DNA of 51,838 bases from Acanthaster planci. Lineage: Eukaryota; Echinodermata; Asteroidea; Valvatida; Acanthasteridae. Shown here piece by piece: positions 11,717-23,900 of the stretch (the first letter of the stretch is position 1; every line of letters begins with the position of its first letter). The stretch is from the NCBI RefSeq assembly GCF_001949145.1, contig NW_019091386.1, positions 1,352,308-1,404,145 on the forward strand. Reading direction: 5' to 3'. Below the pieces are notes generated by a model that was not told the DNA's origin, did not search any database, and saw only the letters and a list, made by a program, of their open reading frames with translations. The translations under genes and the position numbers were made by a program.

Positions 11717-11945
11717 GGGGGCGGGAGAAGGGAACACCTAGACAGCCTCCATCATGATCTCTTCCAGCTTCTTGAGCATCTGGGCCAGGTGTTTCCAGTC
11801 GAAGGCAGGCATGCTGAGGTTTTAATGATGAGGGGAGAGGAGGTTTGGGGGCGGGAGAAGGGAACACCTAGACAGCCTCCATCATGATCTCTTCCAGTTT
11901 CTTGAGCATCCTGGCCAGGTGTTTCTGGTCATAGGCGGGGCTGCT
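11717..11945 (-). repeat. 130-bp tandem duplication of the EXOC4 terminal exon end
   Basis: Two copies at 130-bp spacing (about 11717-11815 and 11847-11945). The right copy is the last coding part of EXOC4 plus its stop. The left copy repeats the same tail, stop codon and following UTR, with a few changes (for example Tyr to Phe, Gln to Trp, Arg to Gln in translation). The left copy lies in the 3' UTR, upstream of the poly(A) signal. Its acceptor-like CAG would enter in the wrong frame from exon 22, so I do not call it an alternative exon. Confidence 0.85.
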
Positions 11946-14900
11946 ACGTTGCTGCAGGTGCACGATGTTGCGGTACTCCAGCTCCTTGAAGCTGGCCCCC
12001 TGCTCCACGATGCCGTTTAGAATCTCCTGGGAAACGGTAGACGTAAACAGAGAAAAAAAAACCAATGACTCCATCTGACATATTGGCTACTGGTGACCGG
12101 TGGCCGTCAACGTTAACGTGGCAAGACTAAGGCTGAGTGTAAATTACCTGGCTACCGCTGCCAATAACACACAAGTCAATGGAAAGTGGCAAGAGTCGGT
12201 TGCTAGTGACTTCCACAGGTGCATGTGTTACATCTAGCCATATCCGAATAATTTGGATAGAGCCTGAGAGTGGTGTTTGTGTACTGGCTACAAGCTACGT
12301 GCAACCCTTAAACGCAAGCAGCCCACGTGGCTAAACTTGAATCTGCCCAATCATTGATCTGTGCAGTGCAAGAGATGATAGACTGTCCAAAACTGGCTAC
12401 CAATGACAATGGAAGAAACTCAATGCGACCTTGCCTGGTTGCCTACCTCACTCCGAATATGCCCCCAAAAATAAACGAGTCTTAACAATTGATGAAAGTA
12501 TAACCAGACAGCCTCCGACCAACGGAAACAGCAGGGTGCCGCCTATTCAGAAAACGCCTTAACGGGCTAGCTATTTTATCCACTATCTAGTACAATGCAT
12601 CTCTCAAAACACAGGCATCTTGAATCTTCCATAACTCCATTCCTCCATTCATGTATAAAGACTGGAACTTCGTCTTCAAATACATGTAATCTTACCCCTT
12701 CAAACTCTTCAAAATTATCTGACACCCCCCACGCAATTTTAACGTTCACAAGCAATATGACTGGACACTTACATCCGTGCTTTTGTACATGAGCTCGTAG
12801 TAGTTGCGCGCCTGGTCCAAATCCGTCTCCCGCGACATGGTGATGTTGGTCAGGTTCTGCTGGAGGACGAAGATGTTGCGGCACCTGCAGACAAGCACAG
12901 CACTTACTTAGAGAACGGCAGCTGTGAACGGTGCAAACCTTTTGCAGCACAGTGAGTTATGCTTTCCAAAAGGGCAACTTTGTCTTGTTACACTAAAACT
13001 CTGACAAGATAATGGAAGAAATGGGGTAATGTGCACCTACATCTTCTTGATGCCGTTTTCGTTGATTCTCTTGATGTACTGGGCACTGTTGATCAGGATG
13101 AAGGAGACGAGATGACCCAAGCCTTCAAAGACATACCTGAAAATACCAGCCAAAAACACATGCATTAGACTGTACATGCACACGTCAGCTTGCATTATTT
13201 TCTTAAATAGTTGCTTACAAAATACACAAACAAATGTGAGAAACAGTGAGATAGGTCCTGCCCACTCTGACAAGTCTGTGAGAAGGTGTATTAGTCAACC
13301 AAGGACAGCTCCATCAATATTTGGGGGGCCTAACCAAAGGATTGTTTACGTGAATGTTCAGGCTAACCCCCACTCTGAATCACATTATGTGACCCAACCC
13401 AGCAATATCAGTCCTTGAAAACATCTCTCTCCCAGTGTATGCCCAAACAATGTCCGCTTTGTCAAACTAAGGAATACATCAAAACAAAATTGGTTCAGCA
13501 TGCTCCCTATGATGCAAACTACAAATAAACTGATGAAAAAGTTATGCCTCATTTCGTAGGATCTGGTCACAAATGACTGGCATACAGACTCAGACAAGTT
13601 TAAGTATATTGCTGTATTCCACAAGTGCTCTTGCACTTAATTAATCTATCCCTATAGCTTGATTAACCAAATGAACATCTCTCACTGGACACCAATGCTA
13701 CAAGTTTTTGAGTAATGATTGCTGGAGAGAAAACCATTAAGATGAACAGCCCATTTACCTGTGATTTTTTTTTTTTTTTTGAGACATTCAATCTTACTTG
13801 AACTTGTGAGGCATCAGGCTTGGGTTGAGTGCTTCCTCGAGCGTGGTCAGGTCCTTGTTGAGTTTCAGCACGTTGGGGTCTGGGTCCACGCTGTCGGCGC
13901 TGATGTAGAAACTGGACTACATGCACAAGAAAAAAGCGAGATCACTGAATTCAAGCGATGCGTTCAGGCTGCAACGAACACAACTGCTTTAAGACAGACC
14001 TCTCGCAAAGAATTGTGTTCACTAAAAAGGGACAGACGATGTAAAAAGTTAAGAGCTGTAATCTGGGGGTCAAAGGTTAACTATCACACCTCTCAGTTAG
14101 ATTCCATTAGGACAGCAGGATTAAAATATCAGCCAACTTTTCAATTTGAGGTTAAACAAGTCAGTAAGCAGTTTTTGTCAGCATTAATTTATTTAAGTGA
14201 AGGCTACATGTTCACACCTTACCAACCCAACCAACCCCTACCCTCAAATCAAGCCTTCATCTGAGAGTTGGTTCTTAACTATACTCAGTGCACAAACATC
14301 CCAAAACAAAGGGAGGGAAATGGTGAATATGTGAGGACCAGCACCTTAAATGCACCTGGAGCCCACACAACAATGCTGTGGCTTTGTGCCCATCAAGATG
14401 AAAATTGGTCATGTGAGCTCTACTCCACAAGCATCGATACATGCACATGGTACGTCCCAAATATGCAACAGCCCTCCTGAGTGCCCACACAGCACCGTGT
14501 GCAAAGTTTAAGGACCACAGTTGACAAAAACAGAGCCTGCAAGCCGGCTCCCAGGCTTCTAACCTGTCTGGCGACGGGCAGCAGGTAGTAGAAGCAATGC
14601 AGCCTCAACTCCAGATGCAGCACCAGCAGGCAGACGTCGGCCAGCTCCTTGAACTCCTTGGCCTGGGAGATCAGGGTGTGAAGGAGGCTGTTCTCCACAG
14701 CCGGCACCTCCTACAGGGGGGAGACGAGTCACGGAAATGAACACAGAAGTGAGTAATGAAGTATATCACCGATGTCAATACATTCCTGAGGCTATCAGAT
14801 CAATGTAGATCACGTTTTGCACAAAGACATGCCAAAAAGCTTCCATTAACACCCAGTTCCCATTGATACAAGCACTTCTCAAATCTTGAGTACTTACTAG

Positions 14901-17900
14901 TGTTACACCCCCTGGGGTGGTGAGCATGTTGATACCACTACTTGGTAACGACCCGGCAAACAACCGTATACCACTGGAGAACCATTCCTAGACAAAGAAA
15001 AACGTGGAAAAAAATTGAGGAATTGTATCTGCCTCTGTGATAAGTTAAAGGTTGTGACCTCAGCTTTCACGCAGCAAATGAGCAAGAGGTCACAGTTTGC
15101 AAATTAAGATCCAGTCACGGACAAGAGACATAGTGGGAAAAATTTTGCGAGTAAAATAGCACCACGCTCCGCAAGTACAAGCAGCATTGTGAAACAGAGT
15201 TGATCTTTGAAAACGTCCACTGTTTTGTACACATGTTTAGCGTGAGGTAAGCTGGCCAGTCTAGCACCCTTGTGGCAAGTACTTGCCCAAAACCATCAAC
15301 AGAGGGCAGTGTTCTGGTCGGACGCTCACCAGGCTTTCGTGCAGGTTGGCTAGCAGCTTGAGTGAGGGGATGTCGCACAGCACCTCGTGCTTCTGCAAGA
15401 TCTTGTCGCCCAGGTTGGTCACTAGAAGTTCTGATTCCTGGAATGAGAAAACATGTTGAAATAAATTTTACTGCGTCTCAAAACGGTGCAAAATGTGACT
15501 GGTCCAGGGTGCATACAAACTTCTATTCCAGAAATAATAATCATCCAGTTTTTAAAGAGCCATCCATCAAGCTTTCCATAGCTTCAAAAGCTGAACCACT
15601 TATCAAAACTGAAATTCCACTATTAAAGTATGACACACCAAGATGTTTCAAACCACCAGGACATCTGGGTAGGTTTGACTGAATTTGTAAAGTATAACAC
15701 ACCAAGATGTTTCAAACCACCAGGACATCTGGGAGGGTCTGACTTTGTAAGATACAGTCCACAGCATCACTCATTCAAGTGAGACATGATGTGCCTTGAA
15801 AGTTTAAGGCAACACAATGTAGTCCTGGTTTCTTGCAGAATGACCGATAAGGAGAATTCAGGAAGGATATTAGCAAACATGGCGAGTAGAAGGAGTTGGG
15901 GTTAATTCTGTCCCCTCTTCCATCGCCCTCCCAAACGCCGCTTACCTTGGCGTTCCTCTCCCTGATGTCTTCAATAGTCTCCAGCGCGCCACTGTCCTTG
16001 CTGTCCTTGCCCGGCTTGCTCAGGGCCTGCAGGTTGACCCAGTTGGGTAGCTGGCGTAGGCACTGGTTGATGTCCTCGTCCTTGACCCAGCTGGCGCTGA
16101 CGATGCGCTTGTCCTCCGACTCGGGCTGCACCAGGCCTGCTCAAGGACAAAGTGAGACTGCTTCTTCAAATGTGAACTTTGTACACTAGTTCATACACCT
16201 GCAGGAGGTCGTTAATGCAGTGACGCCTAGTTTGCATGAGGTTGGCACATACATGCCACATTCCTCTTTGACCAATAGGATGTTGTGACTTGCCGAAGTG
16301 TGCGCGTGCTCTTCAGAGAAGTCTACAGCAATTTGCCAGTGCTGTGCTTTCCCAATCAGAGTCACCTCCAACCCATGATCAAATTTGCATTTGGATCTTA
16401 AAACCACCAAGTCTAACCAAAGGAGAACATGATGGCTAAGGTTCCCTTTCCTGAAATCAACATATTAAAATAAAATGATATTTCATCTATATCTACCAGT
16501 TGCATCTCTTGCACAGCTGCTAAGCTAAAACTTGATCACCTGTTTCCTAACTACCTTTTGATTGAGTGTTGTTGGCTTGCCTAGCAAGAGAAAACAGCTT
16601 AGCAAAGTTTCAGTGTACTAAGGACAAAATGAACAGAAATCAAACTGTGGTACCTCTGTAGATTGCGCTGCAGGTGTCCTTGTACTCCTGCAGTATGTTG
16701 CAGATCATGTTGAGGAACTGGTCGGCGTAGGTGGGCAGATCCATCATCAGCTGCCGCAGGTCCGAGACAGCGTGGTCGATGATGACTGTGCTGTGCAGCA
16801 GGGGACGGGGTGCCCCCAACGACTTCTGGGTGGCGTTGTCCACGAGGGACTTCAGGGCGTCGCCCCCTATGTAAAGCGAGAGGCCAAAATGTCAGTAGCA
16901 ATGTTGTGACAGTTGAATTTCGATGCTGCTTCTTCAATTTCTTTCAACCCTGACCCCCTTAGGGTGTGTGGGAAAAACTGTACTGATATTGCAGGATGTC
17001 CAAAAATTGATGGGTTAACAATTCTGGCCTCAACTCGTAACAGTATCGGTTAAACGAGCTACATGTAATTCCCCAATTGGTACTGTGGCATGAATGGCTC
17101 GCCAGTTCTGGCATCCTTTCAAAAAAAGAAAACGTACCTTCATTCCTCACAAGATGACAAAGTGTTCAGGCTTCAAATTTTTTTATAAGGTCTTTATCTC
17201 AAAAGTGGCTCTGATGACTTCTGGCGTAATTTGTCATCGAACTGTAGACATAACAATAATCTTAATTTCCTCTACATCCTCGCTAGGGAGACAAAACTAA
17301 CAGCACTTTTGTGGTATTCAAACATGGGTGGGCCATCATGCCGAATGGAAAGTAACAGTGACCAGACTGTGGGGTCCTGAACCATCATGAACACTACGTG
17401 ACTAGGTGCTGCATACAGGAAGGCTGTGGACAGTTAGTACAAACTCAGCTTTTGCCAAGTTCTGTATATCTCTCTACAGGGGTCAAAAGGCAGCGCGTTA
17501 CCTTTGGTGGCCGTGTTCAGGTTAGTGGCGATCTCGTCCAGGAGGTGACCCAGGAAGATATCTTTGACGTAGTCGCTGATGAACTCGTGCAGAGTGCAAT
17601 GGCGCCTAAAAAGAGCAAAGGGGCATAATTTTGACAGGAACCGGCTAACTTTTAGAGTAACTTGGCCAGACCAGCTGCAACTGGACAAAGGTCTTACGCC
17701 TGGTTTTAAGCCGTCCAACATGTGCTGACGGGTACATATTCTTCCATCTTTAGACAGACCAAATAAAAGAATTTGTTTGAAACTCATGAAGTTTACCAAA
17801 GGTAGTGACTGCACCCAACTTTCCAGCTAATTACAGGCTAGAACTGCATTTTTTCAAAAATGAGAACCAAAACTTAACTCTTTATATTTTGATTGGGGTG

Positions 17901-20900
17901 GATATGATAAACAAGGCTAGTTTCTGAATTGGCACTATGGCACCCAAGGAAACTCGTGAGTATCTCAAGCCCCCAAAAAGCAAAGCTATGTTTTCAAATG
18001 ACTACATCCATGTCCCCAAGAAACAAGACTATCTTTCTGGATGGCCGTTATAGCAGCCATACCCATTTGGGAGACTCATGGCCCTGTCGATGTCCCGGAT
18101 GAAGTTACTGACGGGCTTGAAGATGAGCGTGATGTTCTTGACGCTGGGCTTACAAACCATGGGTGCCTCCTCCCCTTCCTTCTCGTCCTCCGTCTGGAAT
18201 GTTCCATCCTTTTTTCAAAACACATGCAGTAAAGTGTGGGTCGTATGTGACATGTGCAGAGCTGAATGTGCTCACATAGTGCAGTACCCTTATACCACAT
18301 GGTGCATAGCATAGTGAAGGAAATTCATTTCAGCTCTCCTTTCTTAATTTTGAAGTTAGTGTTCCCTGAAACTGGTATTGACACCTTTGACTCATGCCAC
18401 AGGAATTGTAAAACTAGATCGTTATGTGTACTACCAAGAATGATTACAAACAAGGTTAGTCTAGTTATCGTGATAAAATAGCAGAAAAAATTACTTTCTT
18501 CAGCTGCATATACCCAAACAAGTAGAGCTTACTTAAAATCTGTCACAAGGCAAATTTATAATCATTTAACCTGGTTTGTTTGGTCAACCATGGTTTGGAT
18601 TACTCAAAACTAACCAGTTAGACTCCAATAAGCTGTGGTTCCTTCACCAGTGCATTAAAACCTGAAAGCCTTTTATGAATGTTGGTCCAAACAGTATTTC
18701 CGTGAACAGCCCAAGAAACATGTTAAATAAATGCCCTTGACAACATGTTAAAAGAACAAGAACTTCAGGAACGAACCAGTGACATTTTAAGAGAACCCTC
18801 AACCAAAACATATTAGTAAACTAACCAACTATAACCACTTTAACCATGTTAACCATTCGCATGTATATCAAGAAGGAACTGTAAAAAACTGTGAATTTGA
18901 ATTCAAACCTTTGTAGGTTCTTTGACTTTCATTATGCCGTCCTGTTCAAGATTTAAAGAAATAACAACTTAGCACATCTTGCAAGTTCACTTCTGCTGCC
19001 TGAATTACATCTGCTAAGCGTAACTGGCAGAGCGTAAAGGCACTGCTAAACTCTCAGCGACAATCGCATATAAGCTTGCTTCAAAGTGTAGAGTATAGAG
19101 CATTTCAACATTTCAGAAAAATGCAACGAGATCCCACTTCATGGGCTATCATGCACCAGGAAAATTTCGGAACACATTAACCCAAACCCTGCAAGACGCA
19201 GCACGGTGCAGCCAGTGTAAAAAGTCTCGCGTACGTTGTTGCACTGGGCAGTCAACAGCAGCCGAGAAAAACTGCCAGTACTGAGATAGTGAGAGCTAGC
19301 CCAATCACGCAATACCACTGTTGGGGGTCATGTGCTGGCTGGCCGGAAGCTGCCCAGGCAAACATCACAGCATCAAGGCTTACTACTCCACCGAGGCAAA
19401 CTTACAAATCCGTAGTACTCCTGTTTCTGCTCCCGCATGTAGTTTGTCAGGCTGATGGCGTGGGAGGACATCTCAAAGCGGAACAGGGGAACTTTCCTCT
19501 GCCGCACCGCTTTACGTCGGCTGAAATACACTCCGTAGTCACTGCTGAGAGAAGAAACACAAAAAAACCCCCCAAAAACTGAAAGTTCATTCAAATGAGC
19601 CTTTTAGGTTTAGTGTCTTCAACTGCCAATTTTACAGACTTTTCAAACACCCTAGGGGTCAAAGTTATAGAGGACGACAGCTGCGGTTAGACCTACCCCC
19701 AACAAAAACCCCTCCCTCAATAAAGAGAAACCTGCAAATAAAGAAAGCACTTCCCTGGGGACAAACCGTCATTCGGCGTGTCTTTTGATTAAGAATGTCT
19801 GTTCAATTTGGTTCAGGCTTTTTAATGTTATCAAACAGAATGCTACAAAGCAATTGCATTCACTTTGAAGTCATGGGTAGGCCGCACTGTGCCAGAAACA
19901 GTTACTGCACAAAGCCAGTGGGGTCCGTGCACAAGCTGCCCCTTCACAAGTGAAGAAGAGAGAAGTTAGGGGATACTTCACAGTGTGTGAATACATTGGG
20001 TAAAGACCAATGTGTTTGCACATACAGCACATGGCTAAAAACCAGCCACTTTGCGTCACACGAACATAAGCCAGTATGCGCAGGAGGTGTTTCAGTACTA
20101 AAGGATGTTGTTGCTAGGTAACAAGGCACCCTCTCTTAGTAAGGCAATGCATCCAAAGACAACCATTCCCATGGCGACAGTACTCCCCTGACTGCGCATT
20201 CCTCATCTTTCACCTTCATGGCTTGGGTTCGAAACCCGTCAAGGCTACCATGCAGATTGGATTTTCAGTCCCTACCTGACTCCGTAGGTTTCACCCAGAA
20301 CATTCTTCTGGGGTTTCCCACCCACCCATGAAGCTGTTTCTATTCGTCTATTCTCTACTACAGGTTTGTCCTTGCTTGCAAGCTATGGTGCCAAGGAGCG
20401 CTTTTGAGGAAACTTGGGTTTCATTTCAAGAAATAATAACAATCTAAGGCCTACACTGGCAACTTTCTACAAGGTCAGCTATCTCTTCTTTGAATGAGTG
20501 GTATTCAGTTGTTACGGCATCGTATGAAATGCCGCAAACCTGGGACGGAGGACTTACGTCAGAGCCTCACTGAACGCGCTGGAAGACTGCTGCACCGAGG
20601 CCGTTATGTTCCGTACGTCCAGGTAATTACCCAAAAGCACTTGCAACTGTCCAACCAAAACGAGCAAGAGAAATTAATCAAATAACTACAGCCAGAAAAT
20701 ATTCAGCCAGTTCGGCGTTTCGTAAAGGCATGGTCTTTTGAAACAAAGCACATGGCGTCACCTCAGCTTGATCATGTCTACTGCATATGAGTCTGTCTTC
20801 ACTGATGTTCTTGAATGACCAACCACACGTTTCATTTTGAGCACGCATTATTGAAATACCTGACTGACTCGCTATGCACTACAGCATCCCTCATTAGGTT

Positions 20901-23900
20901 TCTTATCTACTTGAGGAACCTGACTATTTCCAGGCCACACACACACTTGTCCCACAGGCCACTAGCTAGCACACAACCAGCTGGGTAGACACATACGCTG
21001 CGTTTACACTTGATCCTGCAAAGGAGGATCAGATCCGGCGAGAGCAATCACGCGAGGGGATCAGATCCGTGCCGCGTTTACACTGGATCCTGATCCCGCG
21101 TGGCATCGATGAAGCGCTGCAACCTTAGGCCAAAGGTTATGCGAACAGTTCACTGATTATGCGCACTGGAACAAAACGTCAGCCAGTATTACGTGTACTT
21201 ATGCGCTGTATATATGTCTCGTCTTATCTTACGTAGTTTCAGATGAAACGATGAAAAATGGGGAAATGGAAGGTTTTGGATCAGTGATATACAGCAGTAA
21301 TGAAAGCCACTAAAGGCGACACAGATAAAGCATGGGAATGGGCAAGTACCAGTTTACTACCAACTCACAGGACGAAAGCACATGGGCTTAATTGGGAACC
21401 AGCATAATGCTGGTTATGTACGTAGCGGCCGGACCAACAGCGTATGTATGGTGCGTATACAATGTCATGTACGTATACATGACATGTAGGTCTTCACAAT
21501 GACACAGACTTGTTTTTCGCTCACTTCAAGACTTGCACCAGAAGTAGTTACGTCAAATTCCGGGATCTGATCCAGCGTTGCATTTACACTTACAAATTGA
21601 TCCCGCGCACAGGATCTGAACTGGATCTGATTCTTCCCGAGAGGAGGATCAGATCCTGGGATCAGGATCTGATCCTGCATTGCGTTTACACACTTTTTTG
21701 ATCCGGACCTCATCCCCCGCGCCGGATCTGATCCTCCTCGCCGGATCAAGTGTAAACGCAGTGATAACATATAATACAAGAAGGACATATGTGGAATCTA
21801 CAAATGAGCTTGAGCACGTCGTTAACCCTGACATTCCTAGGGTACTTTGGCTGGAAACCTTGCCAGAAGCATCAGACTGCATCATTTGTCAAAGTGGCTT
21901 GCCTGCTCAGTGCAACAAGATCCAACAGGTTAAACTCTCCCCAAGGCCAAACAGCCTAGGAGTCTGTGGTTGCCAGTCACCACAAGATCCAACAGTGGCT
22001 ATGTTCAATGGGACTAGCTCCCATTGCCTCAACACGGCCGGTTTGTTAGGCTGCTGTTGATTGCCAAGTGTAACAAAGTGCACCAGACTTTTTCACCTGA
22101 TGCATTGCGCTGCCTCTGGCAGGGTTAGAGTTCAAGAGGTGTTTACATCACCACTTACAACTGTCTGTATATTGGACCAGATGTCATTCATCGTGTAAAG
22201 CTGAATGTCACTTGTCTGCAACAAAAAAATAATGAACAACGCTAATTACAAAAGCAGGCTTCAACCTTACGCTTCAGAGGATCAAGGCCACTTTGGCCTT
22301 GAATGCTCCCAAAAACCAAAGGGCACCAAGGCCAACTGAAAGGGCTCCAAGGCCACTTTTACTTATCATGCTTGTTGGTGACTTCAACAGACTTTCCCTT
22401 GATTTCAACATGGCGTTTAACTTTCAACCTACATTTTTCATTGTTTCTGTTCACATGCTGAGCAGTCTGCTTAAATTGTAGAAATAAAAAATAAATAATA
22501 CGGTACTTTTAACTTACCATTTTGTGTTGTGTCTGATTACTTTTCATGATGCCATAAAGGCAACACTGTATTTCAAAAATCAATGTAACGACTCACAAAA
22601 AATGTAATTCAAGCAAGTCGGTCACTGGGTCACAAACATTTACCCAATAGAAGCCCGCTTTCATGCCCAGCGCCCGCGTGAATACCAGTAAAACTGTGAG
22701 GAAAAAAATAGACTGGGTCATACTCCCATCCGCAATCCCCCCCCAAAGAAACAGCGACTCGGTCTTAATATGTGCAATGTACAGAATCCAATCGGTGCAG
22801 AATGTGTAATTCTGTGCCGCGACTTGTAACCAGTCTATGTATAAAAGTAGTCTGGTGCCACATTTTTAGAGTCACACAACTCTAGTATGTTGATATGGTT
22901 GCCATAACATGCTGTCTGAGCGATGCAAAACCAGTCCGTGAAAAAAAGTGCTCAGTGCGGCTGCCGGCCATTGACAGAAATGCTAGCACTAAACGATAAC
23001 TTGAAAGTTGAATACATGTAATTGTAGGCCTACTAATAATTGAGGAGGGGCACACCGGCCAAGTGGCCGAAAGGTACCCGCTATTTTTAAAGGGCATCAC
23101 GGCATTTCACTGGGGCATCGCGGCAGTGGCCGCTGTAAAGATCGAAGCCTGCAAAAGGCGATACAACAAAATTCATCCACACTTTGCAACTAGGAAAAGA
23201 CAGCTTAAATATGTACATGGGTGTCAGAAAGTACTGCAAACGTAAATTCTTCATATCTTTCTCACATACGTGGCAAAGAGACAAGAAAGAAGATATCGTG
23301 ACTCTAAGGCAAGTTTGCCACTACAATACATGTTGGTTCAAGGAGTTTGTCCCTGTCGGTTATGTGTATGTGTGCGTTGACTCAAGGGTGAGATTGGTGG
23401 AAAATTACAAAATCCACAAAATAATCCCAAAAGGTTTTGAGGGTCCCATAGGCACCCCTTGACATACCCATCACTTGGTGTTCTTTATCAGTTTTTCACA
23501 CGTCATAAGTTCATATTGGTAAACTTTGGAAAATCCTAATTTAAAAACAGATTGTTTGAAACATCCTGGCATCGGGACAAATCCTGGCAAAATCGACTTG
23601 GCTCTCTTACTGCCGCTCGTTGGAGAGACCCCAGCGCACATTCATGTGCACTGGCAACGCAGTGGAACCGCTCAAACAGCAACTCCAGGAGCTCAACCAG
23701 CAGCTTGGGCTGGTTGTGCTGGGTGATGTTCTCGCCCCGCTGCTTGGCACTGCCGATCAAAAATAGTAAAGAGAGAATGGATTTCAACAATAAACAGTAT
23801 CAAGGCACTGAATGTTTTGAGTTGACTGTCACTGCTGATATTTAGAGAAAAGAAATACAGAACACAAAAACTCTACGACAGGCAAAGCACGGGCAGGATT

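Noticed and set aside
11738-11813. Possible alternative last exon of EXOC4 (left copy of the duplication)
   Set aside because: Splicing from exon 22 to its CAG acceptor would read the wrong frame; it lies inside the 3' UTR.
20210-20260. tRNA-like T arm GGTTCGAAACCC on the plus strand
   Set aside because: No matching acceptor or anticodon stem can be paired; it fits a SINE head better than a tRNA gene.
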